Positions 24,966-33,973 of a stretch of DNA of 64,000 bases are shown in pieces (positions within the stretch are counted from its first letter, which is position 1; the number at the start of each line of letters is the position of its first letter). Made by a program: the position numbers and the translations under genes. Source of the stretch: CALBZH01 sp964538515 (GTDB lineage Bacteria > Desulfobacterota > Syntrophobacteria > Syntrophobacterales > Syntrophobacteraceae); assembly GCA_964538515.1 (NCBI GenBank), contig CAZIEW010000005.1, positions 40,534 to 104,533 on the forward strand, written 5' to 3'. The notes under the pieces were generated by a model. The model worked only from the letters and a program-made list of their open reading frames with translations. It searched no databases and had not been told where the DNA came from.

Positions 24966-25589
24966 ATGAAGAAACTACCACTTTATATCGAAAGGCAGCT
25001 TACCGTTCGGTCGGTTTCGGAGAAGAACCTCAAAACGACCGTGAATGTGCTTGGAGCTCGTCACGGTGATCTCATCATGATTGACGATCCCATCTGTTTC
25101 ATCAACGAGCGATTGTCCGTGCCCATTGAGGGAGAGATCGTCTGCCAGCTGTTTCACGAGGGCGACCTGTATCGATTTCAAAGCCGCGTCCGGAAGTCAC
25201 TGGGAGAGGGCATCACCATCATCGATTACCCCGAGCGATTTGTTGCCGAGGCCATACGCAAGCACCATCGCATCCAAGTCAATATTGAAGCACGGTTCAC
25301 CATGGAAAAGAGCAAGGAGGTGTTCCGTGTTACGATGCTCGATATCAGTGAGGGAGGCTGTTTCATTGTTGTGCCGCAGCTCATCCATGTGACCGAGAAC
25401 GCTATGGGTCGGCTCGAGTTCACCCTGCCGGATAAACAGAACGTTACGGGATTGACGGCCAAGGTCCGCACCATGCATTTTTTGGCTCTGAAAAGGACTA
25501 CTGGCCTGGGGCTTCAGTTTGCGGGGCCTCCCGAGGAAGTGAACAAGATCTCTAATTTTTGTGACTACTGCATGTTCTTCAAGGTGTGA
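24966..25589 (+). CDS. YcgR-like PilZ domain c-di-GMP receptor
   Basis: 207 residues: an N-terminal flagellar-brake/YcgR-type barrel (1-100) and a PilZ domain (about 100-207) with both c-di-GMP motifs, RKHHRIQV (RxxxR) and DISEGG (DxSxxG), ending in TTGLGLQFAGPPEE. Likely links cyclic-di-GMP to motility or surface behaviour; no flagellar genes are nearby. ATG 24966 has GAGG about 10 bases upstream and is preferred over TTG 24948. Confidence 0.85.
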   Translation: MKKLPLYIERQLTVRSVSEKNLKTTVNVLGARHGDLIMIDDPICFINERLSVPIEGEIVCQLFHEGDLYRFQSRVRKSLGEGITIIDYPERFVAEAIRKHHRIQVNIEARFTMEKSKEVFRVTMLDISEGGCFIVVPQLIHVTENAMGRLEFTLPDKQNVTGLTAKVRTMHFLALKRTTGLGLQFAGPPEEVNKISNFCDYCMFFKV

Positions 25590-25949
25590 AGAACAGTAGG
25601 ACACTAGCCTTGCCAGCCTTCGAACCGATCCCGAACTGCTCACCGTCATCCTCTCTCGCGGTTCCCAAGTGGGCGCAGCGACTGTCGATGCTCGAGAGCC
25701 AATTCCAGCTGAAGCTCTTGTAGACTCTGAGATACTCACTAAGTTAATGCGTGATGGAGAGCCGGCGCTCCTTGGTCGGGACCGGGGATTCTGCCTCGTT
25801 TGTGCGGATTCTCGATCACCGATCGTTGGAGCTGTTGGCTTTGGGGTTGAGGATCGCAGCGGTTCAACGATTGAACCGCAGGATTGACTCAGACCAGCCG
25901 GGGGTCAGGACTTCCCACTCCTGGGTTCCCGAGCCATTGGAGGGCCACG
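25590..25949. other. Non-coding stretch
   Basis: 360 bp between the PilZ gene and the 74-residue protein. No convincing gene, hairpin terminator or repeat was seen. Confidence 0.4.
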
Positions 25950-26174
25950 ATGAAGCGTATGTGGATTCAGATTGCCAACGAAAAGGACCGCGGATTGCTC
26001 ATGGAGGAGCTGAAAGGCATCGGAAAGGTGGAGCAGGATCCAACGGATTCGCAGCGCCTGATTCTGACCTTTCACAATCAGTCTGAAAGCGGAATGCGCA
26101 TGGCGGGCTACCGGCTTTCCCAGGAGTTCATGGATTATTTCCGGGACTTCGGGATGGTCAGGGATAGCGAGTGA
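25950..26174 (+). CDS. Small protein of unknown function (74 aa)
   Basis: Soluble 74-residue protein (MKRMWIQIANEKDRGLLMEELKGIGKVEQDPTDSQRL...), alternating beta strands and helices, no cysteines or membrane helix. Start ATG has GGAGGG five bases upstream, which supports expression; the frame extends further upstream without protein-like content. Located just before the hrcA promoter. No family recognised; its length and pattern resemble a small ferredoxin-like alpha/beta fold, but this is a guess. Confidence 0.65.
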   Translation: MKRMWIQIANEKDRGLLMEELKGIGKVEQDPTDSQRLILTFHNQSESGMRMAGYRLSQEFMDYFRDFGMVRDSE

Positions 26175-26215
26175 TTTCAGGGACAGGAGGTGAGAAATCC
26201 GGGCTCCCATTGTGC

Positions 26216-26244
26216 TTGACAACCCCCAGGTTCATCACTAGGTT
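26216..26244 (+). promoter_or_regulatory. Predicted sigma70 promoter of hrcA-grpE-dnaK
   Basis: TTGACA (26216-26221), 17-bp spacer, TAGGTT (26239-26244), ending four bases before the CIRCE operator, which would overlap the transcription start. Confidence 0.65.
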
Positions 26245-26247
26245 GGC

Positions 26248-26274
26248 TTAGCACTCTGCGATGGGGAGTGCTAA
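26248..26274 (+). promoter_or_regulatory. CIRCE operator (HrcA-binding inverted repeat)
   Basis: Perfect TTAGCACTC - 9 bases - GAGTGCTAA. This is the canonical HrcA operator, placed at the transcription start upstream of hrcA, so the operon is autoregulated and induced by heat when HrcA is inactivated. Confidence 0.97.
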
Positions 26275-26297
26275 CAGGACAATGGGGATGGGCGTTG

Positions 26298-27356
26298 ATG
26301 GAGCTGACGAAACGCGATCAGGAAGTTCTAGGGGCAGTCGTTACGGACTACATCCAAACGGGTGAGCCCGTGGGCTCTAGAATCATTGCCAAGCGTTATG
26401 GCTTGAAGGTCAGTTCTGCAACCATTCGCAATGTCATGTCGGATCTTGAGGATCTCGGGTTTCTCCAACAGCCCCACACCTCTGCGGGTCGTGTTCCGAC
26501 CGAGAAGGGGCTTCGGTTCTACCTGGACTCCATCATGCAGTTCAAAGCTCTCGAGCAAGATGAACGGGCTTTGATTCGCCAGGCGTTTAAGAACGTGGAG
26601 CCGGACGTCCGGGAAATGCTGCAGCGGGCGACTGGTGTTCTGTCACGGGTGTGCCGGCAGGCGGGGGTGGTGCTGTGGCCCAAGTTGTCGGGAACGCGCG
26701 TCAAGCATATCGAGTGTATTCGTCTTCGCCCTCATCAGATCATGGTGATCCTGATTTCCGAAACGGGTCTTGTCCACCATCGTCTTGTGGAGTGGGAAGA
26801 AGACATCGGGCAAAATGATCTCGATCGGTATTCGAGCTTCTTGAACGAGCTGCTTGAAGACGTGCCCCTTGGAGAGGTGAAGCAGCGTATTCTGGACGAG
26901 ATGCATAACGAAAAGAGGTCGTTCGATCAACTCTACGCCCGAGCACTTGAAATGACCCGCCGCTTCGTCCAGGCGACTTTGGAAAACAGTGAGATTTACA
27001 TTGAGGGACAGACTCATTTGCTGAACAACCCTGAGTTTGCCCATGTCGAGCGGATGCGTCGCATGCTGGAAGCATTCGAGGAAAAATCGCGCATCATTCG
27101 TTTGCTCGACATGACAATGGAAGGCTCCTCAGGGGTGCAGATAGTCTTGGGGTCTGAAAGCGATTTGACGGACCTGGGAGAAATCAGCTTGATTTCTTCG
27201 CCTTATCGGCGTGGTGATTCGTTGATGGGGGTGCTGGGCGTCATTGGTCCGATCAGGATGGATTATTCGCGGATCATTCCTGTGGTCGAGTTCACCGCGG
27301 GGCTGCTGAGCGAGATGCTGGAGGAGCAAGAGGATCCAGAGCCCATAAGGTCTTAG
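26298..27356 (+). CDS. hrcA: Heat-inducible transcription repressor HrcA
   Basis: 352 residues. N-terminal winged HTH (LTKRDQEVLGAVVTDYIQTGEPVGSR, VSSATIRNVMSDLEDLGFLQQPHTSAGRVPTEKGLRFYLD) is diagnostic; the GAF-like and dimerisation regions follow, with GLVHHRLVEWEEDIGQ and the C-terminal GDSLMGVLGVIGPIRMDYSRIIPVVEFTA. Binds the CIRCE element at 26248-26274, with GroEL as usual co-regulator. ATG 26298 is the start that opens the conserved MELTKRDQEV; GTG 26268 lies inside the operator and is rejected. Confidence 0.97.
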   Translation: MELTKRDQEVLGAVVTDYIQTGEPVGSRIIAKRYGLKVSSATIRNVMSDLEDLGFLQQPHTSAGRVPTEKGLRFYLDSIMQFKALEQDERALIRQAFKNVEPDVREMLQRATGVLSRVCRQAGVVLWPKLSGTRVKHIECIRLRPHQIMVILISETGLVHHRLVEWEEDIGQNDLDRYSSFLNELLEDVPLGEVKQRILDEMHNEKRSFDQLYARALEMTRRFVQATLENSEIYIEGQTHLLNNPEFAHVERMRRMLEAFEEKSRIIRLLDMTMEGSSGVQIVLGSESDLTDLGEISLISSPYRRGDSLMGVLGVIGPIRMDYSRIIPVVEFTAGLLSEMLEEQEDPEPIRS

Positions 27357-27424
27357 GCTCGGCATATCGATGGAATGAGAGTGACAGTCGAAGGATGTGG
27401 CGTACAGTTCGAGGGTGGAAGCGA

Positions 27425-27994
27425 ATGAGCGAAGCGAAAGTCCCGGAAGAGGGTGTTTCACAGGAAACGGGAGAAGAAACCGAGGAGCTGACCGTTGAGG
27501 CAGTGAGTGGTGAATCGCGCGAAGAGGACGCAGCGAGTGTTCTGGCTGCCAAGGACGAGGAGATCAGGCAGCTGCAGGACCGCATTCTCAGGATGGCGGC
27601 CGAAATGGACAACACGCGGAAGCGGCTTGAGCGTGAGAAGAGCGAAGCCATAAGCTTTGCCAATGTGAGTGTGATCAAGGACATGCTTTCCGTAGTGGAC
27701 AACTTGGAGCGGGCGCTGCAGCATGCCGAAAACGAGACAGAGTGCCCCTCCCCCCTCATCGACGGCGTGAAGATGACGCTCAAGGGATTCTTGGATGTGC
27801 TGGCGCGGCATGGATGTGTCCCTTTCGATGCGGTGGGCAAGTCGTTCGACCCCAATTTCCATGAAGCCGTGGCGCAGCAGGAGTCAACCGAGCACGAGGA
27901 TATGACTGTTTTAAGCGAGTTTCAGCGTGGCTACACGATAAATGATCGGCTTCTGCGGCCCGCGATGGTTCTGGTGTCAAAGGCTCCCAAGTAG
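27425..27994 (+). CDS. grpE: Nucleotide exchange factor GrpE
   Basis: 189 residues: acidic N-terminal tail, long coiled-coil dimerisation helix (DEEIRQLQDRILRMAAEMDNTRKRLEREKSE), then the beta domain with GVKMTLKGFLDVLARHGC and FDPNFHEAVAQQES, and the closing GYTINDRLLRPAMVLVSK. Stimulates ADP release from DnaK. Lies between hrcA and dnaK in the CIRCE-controlled operon. Confidence 0.97.
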   Translation: MSEAKVPEEGVSQETGEETEELTVEAVSGESREEDAASVLAAKDEEIRQLQDRILRMAAEMDNTRKRLEREKSEAISFANVSVIKDMLSVVDNLERALQHAENETECPSPLIDGVKMTLKGFLDVLARHGCVPFDAVGKSFDPNFHEAVAQQESTEHEDMTVLSEFQRGYTINDRLLRPAMVLVSKAPK

Positions 27995-28119
27995 GTCTCC
28001 CGGCGGTGCAGACCATGGTGCTCGAGATGCTGAGAGGGAGTTTATTTGGTTGGTGAACGAGAACGCGTTGAGGATAGAGTTCCACGCAGAGACATATGAC
28101 CACGAAGGAGGCCAAAAAA

Positions 28120-30036
28120 ATGAGTAAGGTAATTGGAATCGACCTTGGGACCACCAACTCGGTGGTTGCTATCATGGAGGGAAAAGAACCCAAAGTGCTC
28201 CCCAATGCGGAAGGGGGCCGGACAACGCCGTCGATGGTGGCGTTCACGGAGAGCGGCGAGCGACTCGTCGGACAGGTGGCAAAGCGCCAGGCCATTACCA
28301 ACCCGGAAAACACGATCTTCGCCGTCAAGCGGTTGATCGGGCGCAAATATGATTCCAAGGAAGTGGGACAGGATGTGAAGATCCTGCCTTACAAAATTGT
28401 TAAGGCGAGTAACGGAGACGCCCATCTGCAGTGTCGTGGTCGGGATTACAGCCCCACGGAGATTTCCGCTTTCATTCTCATGAAGATGAAGCAAACCGCG
28501 GAAGACTACTTGGGGGAAAAGGTCACGGAAGCAGTGATCACCGTCCCGGCCTACTTCAACGACAGTCAGCGGCAGGCGACCAAGGATGCCGGTAAGATCG
28601 CCGGCTTGAATGTCCTGCGAATCATCAACGAGCCTACGGCGGCGTCCCTGGCCTACGGGCTCGACAAGAAGAAGGACGAGAAGATCGCGGTCTTCGATTT
28701 GGGTGGCGGAACGTACGACATCTCCATCCTGGAAATCGGGGAAGGCGTCTTCGAGGTCAAGTCCACCAACGGCGACACCCACCTGGGGGGCGAAGATTTC
28801 GATCAGCGGATCATCGACTGGATGGCCACCGAGTTCAAGAAGGACTATGGGATTGACCTGCGTGGCGACAAGATGGCCTTGCAGCGTTTGAAAGAGGCGG
28901 CTGAAAAGGCCAAGATCGAGTTGTCCTCTACCATGGAGACGGAGATCAATCTGCCTTTCATCACGGCAGACGCCTCGGGTCCTAAGCACCTGACGATGAA
29001 ACTGAGCCGGGCAAAGCTCGAGTCGCTTGTCGAAGACCTCATTGACCGTTTGGTTCCGCCCATGGAAAGCGCGCTGCGCGATGCCGGCATCCCCCGATCG
29101 TCCATCGATGAGGTCATCCTTGTTGGCGGTATGACACGAATGCCGCGGGTTCAGCAGAAGGTCCAGGAATTCTTTGGCAAAGAGCCCCACAAAGGCGTCA
29201 ATCCTGATGAAGTGGTGGCGGTCGGTGCCGCAATCCAGGCGGGCGTGCTCAAGGGGGATGTGAAAGACGTTCTGCTGCTTGATGTCACGCCGCTTTCACT
29301 GGGGATTGAGACCCTGGGCGGGGTGATGACGCGACTGATCGAGCGCAACACGACGATCCCCACGCGCAAGAGCCAGATTTTCTCGACGGCGACGGACAAT
29401 CAAACCGCCGTCTCCATCCACGTCCTGCAGGGCGAGCGTGAGATGGCGGGCGACAACAAAACGCTGGGCCGGTTTGAGCTGGTTGGCATCCCGGCGGCGC
29501 CTCGTGGGATTCCGCAGATCGAGGTCACCTTCGACATCGATGCCAACGGAATCGTGCATGTTTCGGCCAAAGATCTGGCCACGCAGAAAGAGCAGTCCAT
29601 CCGGATCACGGCATCCAGCGGGCTGAGCGAAGAGGAGATCAAGAGCTTCGTGAAAGAAGCTGAGATGCACGCCGAGGAAGACAAGAAGAAACGTGAGCTC
29701 ATCGAAACGCGCAATCATGCGGATTCCATGATTTATAGCACGGAGAAGACCCTGCGCGAAATGGGCGACAAGGTTGATGCCCAGACGCGCTCGGATATCG
29801 AGTCTCAGATTGAGAAGCTGCGCAAAGTGATCGACGGGAACGACAAGGATGCCATTCAGCGTGAACTGGATCAGCTCATGCAGGTTTCGCACAAACTGGC
29901 GGAGGAGGCGTACAAGCGGGCGTCCAGCCAGCAGGCGGGACCCGAGGCGGGACCGGGCGCCCAGGGAGCCGAATCCCGAAAGAAAGCCGACGATGACGTT
30001 GTCGATGCTGACTTCGAAGAAGTAAAAGACAAGTAG
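28120..30036 (+). CDS. dnaK: Molecular chaperone DnaK (Hsp70)
   Basis: 638 residues. ATPase domain opens with VIGIDLGTTNSVVAIM; further signatures IFDLGGGTYDISILE-type (AVFDLGGGTYDISILE) and VILVGGMTRMPRVQ; interdomain linker VLLLDVTPLSLGIETLGG; C-terminus DDDVVDADFEEVKDK. ATG 28120 has AAGGAGG eight bases upstream; the frame extends eight codons further but without the conserved start. dnaJ is not adjacent. A strong terminator follows. Confidence 0.98.
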   Translation: MSKVIGIDLGTTNSVVAIMEGKEPKVLPNAEGGRTTPSMVAFTESGERLVGQVAKRQAITNPENTIFAVKRLIGRKYDSKEVGQDVKILPYKIVKASNGDAHLQCRGRDYSPTEISAFILMKMKQTAEDYLGEKVTEAVITVPAYFNDSQRQATKDAGKIAGLNVLRIINEPTAASLAYGLDKKKDEKIAVFDLGGGTYDISILEIGEGVFEVKSTNGDTHLGGEDFDQRIIDWMATEFKKDYGIDLRGDKMALQRLKEAAEKAKIELSSTMETEINLPFITADASGPKHLTMKLSRAKLESLVEDLIDRLVPPMESALRDAGIPRSSIDEVILVGGMTRMPRVQQKVQEFFGKEPHKGVNPDEVVAVGAAIQAGVLKGDVKDVLLLDVTPLSLGIETLGGVMTRLIERNTTIPTRKSQIFSTATDNQTAVSIHVLQGEREMAGDNKTLGRFELVGIPAAPRGIPQIEVTFDIDANGIVHVSAKDLATQKEQSIRITASSGLSEEEIKSFVKEAEMHAEEDKKKRELIETRNHADSMIYSTEKTLREMGDKVDAQTRSDIESQIEKLRKVIDGNDKDAIQRELDQLMQVSHKLAEEAYKRASSQQAGPEAGPGAQGAESRKKADDDVVDADFEEVKDK

Positions 30037-30076
30037 GGGCGAGCCGATTTTCTTCGATAGATTTGTGTTGAGCGAG

Positions 30077-30120
30077 GCACAAAGGGCGTACGATCTTTCG
30101 TGTGCCCTTTGTGCTGTTTT
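30077..30120 (+). terminator. Intrinsic terminator of the hrcA-grpE-dnaK operon
   Basis: 17-bp hairpin, outer stem GCACAAAGGGC / GCCCTTTGTGC with inner GTACGA / TCGTGT (two G-U pairs) and loop TCTT, followed by TGTTTTG. Confidence 0.8.
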
Positions 30121-30248
30121 GAGGTATAGAACGATGCGTTCTCTCGGCAGCGGGATGGTTATGCCGAGCCGTTTGACCGTTCATCGGGGCCGTCCTGCCC
30201 CGCGTTATCCATTCTCAAAGTGGTTTTCATGGCTTGACGAGGTTCCCA

Positions 30249-32198
30249 ATGAAAAGAGCAGCTACGTGTCTGGTTGTATGCTTTGTGCTCCTCGCCTTGG
30301 CGAGCTGTACGTCGAGCTCGTCTCCTCCAGTCTCCCAAGGTGGGGCTCCGGCACTTTCGGTCACGGTTCCCAAGGACGCAGAGGTCCTCTGGCAGAAGGC
30401 CGAGCAGGAAAAGAAGTCGGGCAAGACAGTTGCGGCCATTGCGACGCTGGAGCGGATTGCTCAAGCCTATCCCGGCAATGTGATTGCGCCCAGGGCTCTG
30501 CAGCGACTTGGAGAGATCCAGCTGGAGCAAGGCAACGCAGAGCGGGCTCTTAAGTATATCGACTACTTGCTTTACACGTATCCCGCGTGGGAGGGGAGCG
30601 GTGCGGCGAAGGTGGATCGGCTCCGTGCGTATGCGCTGCTCGGCAAAAAGAAGCAGGTTACGAAGGAGGCGGTGCCCCTTTGGGAATCGACCATGGGGCA
30701 GCCGAAGACGCAGCTCAACCTCGCGAGGTTGATGGCAGACGTCTATAAGAGCGAGGGGGACACGGAGACGGCGTTCGAGTGGCTGGGGGCTGCGTTTCCG
30801 TTGGCCCATGCCCCGGAAGAGCAGCGAAGCCTCGCTCGCACGACGGTGGACGTGCTCGACAATGCGAGCGAATCCACGGTCAGGAAGCTCTACAAGAAGA
30901 CCAGCTCCGACTTCATGCTGGTGTTTCTGGAATACCGTCTCTTCCAGCTTGCGGGAAAGAAATCGTCTGCCGAAGAAAGCCAGCAGCGCATCAGGGAGCT
31001 TGTGAAGCGTTATCCTACCCACCCGTTGGCGCCTGAATTGCAAGCGGCACTTCGCGGGGGAGGGGGGAGCGGCAAAGTCGCCGCGCGCGGTGTGGAGCCT
31101 GCTCTGCCTTTGAGCATCAACAAGATCGGATGCCTGGTTCCCTTGAACGGACCCCACGAAAAGTATGGCCGCATGGTTCAGCGCGGCCTGAACATGGCTC
31201 TCGAAGACTGGAACAAGCGGAACCCCAATCAGACGGTCAACCTTGTCGTCAAAGATGCGCCCACCGAGGGGGAAGGTGCCCTGAAAGCCTTCACTGCTCT
31301 GGTCAAGGAAGAGGGGGTTGCGGCGGTCATAGGCCCGCTGGGAGGACAGTCCGTCAAGGCCTTGGCGCCTGAAGCGGACCGCCTTGGGGTTCCCATGCTG
31401 GCCCTGACCCAGAGAGACGACGATACGCCCCGAAATGCTTACGTGCTCCATGTCTTCCTGGATAATCAGGATCTGGTCCGTTCCCTGGTGCGCTATTGCC
31501 GCACAAAGCTGGGTTTCACTCGTTTTGCCTCGCTTTATCCGGACGACCGCTACGGGCAGAAGCTTTCGAAGACATTTGCGGAGGTGGTGCGCCAGGAAGG
31601 CGGCAACCTCGTGACGAGCGTCGCGTACAAAGAGAAGACAACGGATTTCAAGGATCCTCTTCAGAAGCTGCTGACGGTCGCCAATCAGAATCTGCCTCCG
31701 TCCGGAATGGAAATGGCTCCCTTTGAGGCGCTGTTCATTCCCGACCAGATTCAGGCCTTGTCGCTGATCGCACCGCAGTTGCCGCACAACAACGTGCTGG
31801 GAGCCGTTCTGCTTGGAACCAACCTTTGGGCGGAAGGCCCCCTGCTCGATGTCGGGAGCAACTACATTGAGCAGGCGATGTTCGCGACGCCGTTTTTCGC
31901 TGATTCCGACACGCCCGGGAGCAAGGCTTTCTGCCGGCGGTTTGAGGAGCTGTATCAGTCCTCCCCTTCCTACCTTGAAGCGCAGGCCTATGATGCGCTG
32001 ATGCTCCTGTTGGCCGGTCGGTCCTCATCCCTACGGGGGGGCGCCGGGGATCGTTACTCTATCCTGCAAGGCATTCAGCAGATTCGAAATTATGAAGGCG
32101 TTTCCGGAACCTATTCCTTCACGCCGGAGGGCGATCTGAAACGGAATTATTTGATCTATCAGATACAAAACGGCCAGATCGTGCGTGTGGCCAACTGA
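30249..32198 (+). CDS. Outer-membrane-type lipoprotein with TPR and substrate-binding (LpoA-like) domains
   Basis: 649 residues. A lipobox (LLALASC, Cys about residue 19) predicts a lipoprotein. Residues about 45-260 are TPR-like helices (AEVLWQKAEQEKKSGKTVAAIATLERIAQAYPGN). Residues about 290-640 form a type I periplasmic-binding fold (KIGCLVPLNGPHEKYGRMVQRGLNMALEDWN, VAAVIGPLGGQSVKALAPEAD, FASLYPDDRYGQKLSKTFAEVV). This order matches LpoA-type activators of penicillin-binding proteins and the broader amino-acid-receptor family, so a peptidoglycan role is plausible but unproven. ATG 30249 is preferred over TTG 30234. Probably monocistronic; fmdB has its own promoter. Confidence 0.85.
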   Translation: MKRAATCLVVCFVLLALASCTSSSSPPVSQGGAPALSVTVPKDAEVLWQKAEQEKKSGKTVAAIATLERIAQAYPGNVIAPRALQRLGEIQLEQGNAERALKYIDYLLYTYPAWEGSGAAKVDRLRAYALLGKKKQVTKEAVPLWESTMGQPKTQLNLARLMADVYKSEGDTETAFEWLGAAFPLAHAPEEQRSLARTTVDVLDNASESTVRKLYKKTSSDFMLVFLEYRLFQLAGKKSSAEESQQRIRELVKRYPTHPLAPELQAALRGGGGSGKVAARGVEPALPLSINKIGCLVPLNGPHEKYGRMVQRGLNMALEDWNKRNPNQTVNLVVKDAPTEGEGALKAFTALVKEEGVAAVIGPLGGQSVKALAPEADRLGVPMLALTQRDDDTPRNAYVLHVFLDNQDLVRSLVRYCRTKLGFTRFASLYPDDRYGQKLSKTFAEVVRQEGGNLVTSVAYKEKTTDFKDPLQKLLTVANQNLPPSGMEMAPFEALFIPDQIQALSLIAPQLPHNNVLGAVLLGTNLWAEGPLLDVGSNYIEQAMFATPFFADSDTPGSKAFCRRFEELYQSSPSYLEAQAYDALMLLLAGRSSSLRGGAGDRYSILQGIQQIRNYEGVSGTYSFTPEGDLKRNYLIYQIQNGQIVRVAN

Positions 32199-32221
32199 GC
32201 CGTTGCAGTGAAGATCGTGCC

Positions 32222-32249
32222 TTGACAACGGAATGAGCCGTTTTATAAT
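32222..32249 (+). promoter_or_regulatory. Strong sigma70 promoter upstream of the zinc-ribbon gene
   Basis: Perfect TTGACA (32222-32227) and perfect TATAAT (32244-32249) with a 16-bp spacer, about 70 bp before the ATG. Confidence 0.75.
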
Positions 32250-32321
32250 GGGGTTGGTTGTCGGAAGGGCAACCGAAGTGCTTCGAGCGAGCATGCGAAA
32301 CGAAAACTGGAGGTTAACGCA

Positions 32322-32588
32322 ATGCCAATCTACGAGTATGAATGTCTGCAGTGTGGGAAGACGACCGAAGCGATGCAGAAATTCTCCGATGAGCCTCTTA
32401 AAACCTGCGGTCACTGCAATGGCGAACTGCACAAGCTGATTTCCATGAGCACTTTCCATCTCAAAGGCTCGGGTTGGTACGTGACGGACTACTCCGGAAA
32501 GAATCAAAGCACGAGCGGGACCAAGAGCAGCGAGGCTCCCAAGGCTGAGAAGTCCGACAAGCCGGCAAGCGCACCTGCGAGTGAATGA
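32322..32588 (+). CDS. FmdB-family zinc ribbon protein
   Basis: 88 residues. MPIYEYECLQCGK opens the FmdB/CxxC putative regulatory family; Cys8, Cys11, Cys29 and Cys32 form two CxxC pairs that would bind zinc. The C-terminal 35 residues are a low-complexity Ser/Lys/Ala tail. Named for its association with formamidase regulation, but actual role unknown. Own promoter and terminator indicate a monocistronic, well-expressed unit. Confidence 0.88.
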   Translation: MPIYEYECLQCGKTTEAMQKFSDEPLKTCGHCNGELHKLISMSTFHLKGSGWYVTDYSGKNQSTSGTKSSEAPKAEKSDKPASAPASE

Positions 32589-32686
32589 TCCCAGCATTCG
32601 CTCTCAGCGAGGACATTTCGCTTTACTTTTGTTTCAGTAAGGTGCACCCGTCGCAGGAAGCATCGTTCATTCCTCGATCAAAATGT

Positions 32687-32714
32687 GCGGGCCATTCGGC
32701 CCGCTTTCTTCTTT
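32687..32714 (+). terminator. Intrinsic terminator after the zinc-ribbon gene
   Basis: Perfect 7-bp stem GCGGGCC / GGCCCGC with loop ATTC, followed by TTTCTTCTTT. Confidence 0.75.
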
Positions 32715-32816
32715 ATCTCCTTCACCATCTGCTATCCCTGTTCCGGGGGTGTAGTCCGTCGTTTGAGTGGTTAGGGACTATGAGCCCCGGCTTCGTCCGC
32801 TTTTAAGAGGTTCAGT

Positions 32817-33338
32817 ATGCGCAGAGGTCTGCTGTTGGTATTCACCGGAAATGGAAAGGGAAAGACCACGGCGGCATTGGGAATGGTACTGCGAGCGTCA
32901 GGGCATGGAATGCGATCCCTGATCCTTCAGTTCATCAAAGGCGGATGGAATTACGGCGAGCTTGAAGCCTGCACGATGTTGAGCGGGGTTACAATCCGAC
33001 AGTTGGGAACGGGATTCACGTGGAAGAAGGAATCGATGGAGGAAGACCGACGTCTGGCCGTGGAGGGGTGGGCTGTTGCTTCCGAGGCGATCCGTCGAGG
33101 TGAATACGACTTGATTGTCCTGGATGAACTGAACCTCGTGCTGTCCTATGGGCTGCTCCCGGTGCGGACGGTTTTGGATGTCATCAGGGAGCGGCCGGAG
33201 CACGTCCACGTCGTGGTGACGGGGCGCAACGCCCCCGATGAACTGACAGCCGCCGCCGACTTGGTCACAGAAATGGCACTGGTGAAGCATCATTACCACG
33301 ACCAGCAGATCGCTGCCCAGAAAGGCATCGAGTTTTAG
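32817..33338 (+). CDS. cobO: Cob(I)yrinic acid a,c-diamide adenosyltransferase
   Basis: 173-residue CobO/BtuR/CobA-type enzyme that transfers adenosyl from ATP to cob(I)alamin. P-loop GNGKGKTT (residues 11-18), FIKGGWNYGE, YDLIVLDELNLVLSYGLL and HVHVVVTGRNAPDELTAAADLVTEM fit the family throughout. Start ATG has AAGAGG upstream. The stop TAG directly abuts the GTG of the next gene, implying coupled translation. No cobalamin riboswitch was recognised upstream. Confidence 0.93.
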   Translation: MRRGLLLVFTGNGKGKTTAALGMVLRASGHGMRSLILQFIKGGWNYGELEACTMLSGVTIRQLGTGFTWKKESMEEDRRLAVEGWAVASEAIRRGEYDLIVLDELNLVLSYGLLPVRTVLDVIRERPEHVHVVVTGRNAPDELTAAADLVTEMALVKHHYHDQQIAAQKGIEF

Positions 33339-33926
33339 GTGGGCAGGGCCGGCGTGCGAGAACGCCTTGAGCGCCTGTACGCCAGGATTCAAGCAGACCC
33401 GCTGAGTCGCAATGCACGAATGGGATCGGTTTTCGTCCCCGGCGTGGGACCGTCGGTTGGAGGGATTCCCGTGCTGGTCGGAGAGGCGCCTGGGCGTGAG
33501 GAGGAACAGCGCCGAGAGCCCTTTGTGGGTCAGGCCGGTCAAAACCTCAATGTGCTTCTCGCATCTTGTGGATGGTCGCGCGAGGGGGTCTTCATCACGA
33601 ATCTGGTGAAATACCGCCCGATTGATCCTGCGGGGGCCAACCGGAGCCCGACTCTTGCCGAAGGACACTATGCGTTGACCTATCTACTCGAGGAGCTCGA
33701 GATCCTTCAGCCATCCCTCGTGGTTTGCCTGGGGCTGAGCGCCGCCCGCGTTCTGTTGGGCGACCGAGGTCTCAAGATGGGGCAGGCCAACGGGGTATGG
33801 TTCTCCGGCCGTGGCTACCAGATCGCGGCCACGTATCATCCATCTCCCTTCAATTTCCATGTGCCATCCAAACGCGAGGCCTTGTTTAAGGCTTTTGAGC
33901 GCTTCAAAGACTTGTCTCTGAAATAA
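33339..33926 (+). CDS. Uracil-DNA glycosylase family 4/5-like protein lacking Fe-S cysteines
   Basis: 195 residues of the uracil-DNA glycosylase superfamily: motif A GEAPG (48-52), PFVGQAGQNLN, the ITNLVKYRP strand, and HPS (167-169) as the third motif. Classical family 4 enzymes hold a [4Fe-4S] cluster with four Cys (a CxxC pair near the N-terminus, one in VKCRPP and one about 16 residues later). Here the corresponding sites are non-Cys (Tyr92 in VKYRP), and only Cys77 and Cys130 exist. It may still excise deaminated bases without a cluster, or have another role. Start GTG directly follows the cobO stop. Confidence 0.8.
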   Translation: MGRAGVRERLERLYARIQADPLSRNARMGSVFVPGVGPSVGGIPVLVGEAPGREEEQRREPFVGQAGQNLNVLLASCGWSREGVFITNLVKYRPIDPAGANRSPTLAEGHYALTYLLEELEILQPSLVVCLGLSAARVLLGDRGLKMGQANGVWFSGRGYQIAATYHPSPFNFHVPSKREALFKAFERFKDLSLK

Positions 33927-33973
33927 GGTCCGGCGTCTCTTGACGATTACCTTTTGTGGAGTTTTGAACCGCC

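Noticed and set aside
26268..26297. GTG 26268 as start of hrcA
   Set aside because: This codon lies inside the CIRCE operator; HrcA homologues begin with the LTKRDQ segment just after ATG 26298.
32589..32816. Cobalamin riboswitch upstream of cobO
   Set aside because: No B12-box-like sequence was seen; the hairpin there is the terminator of the previous gene.
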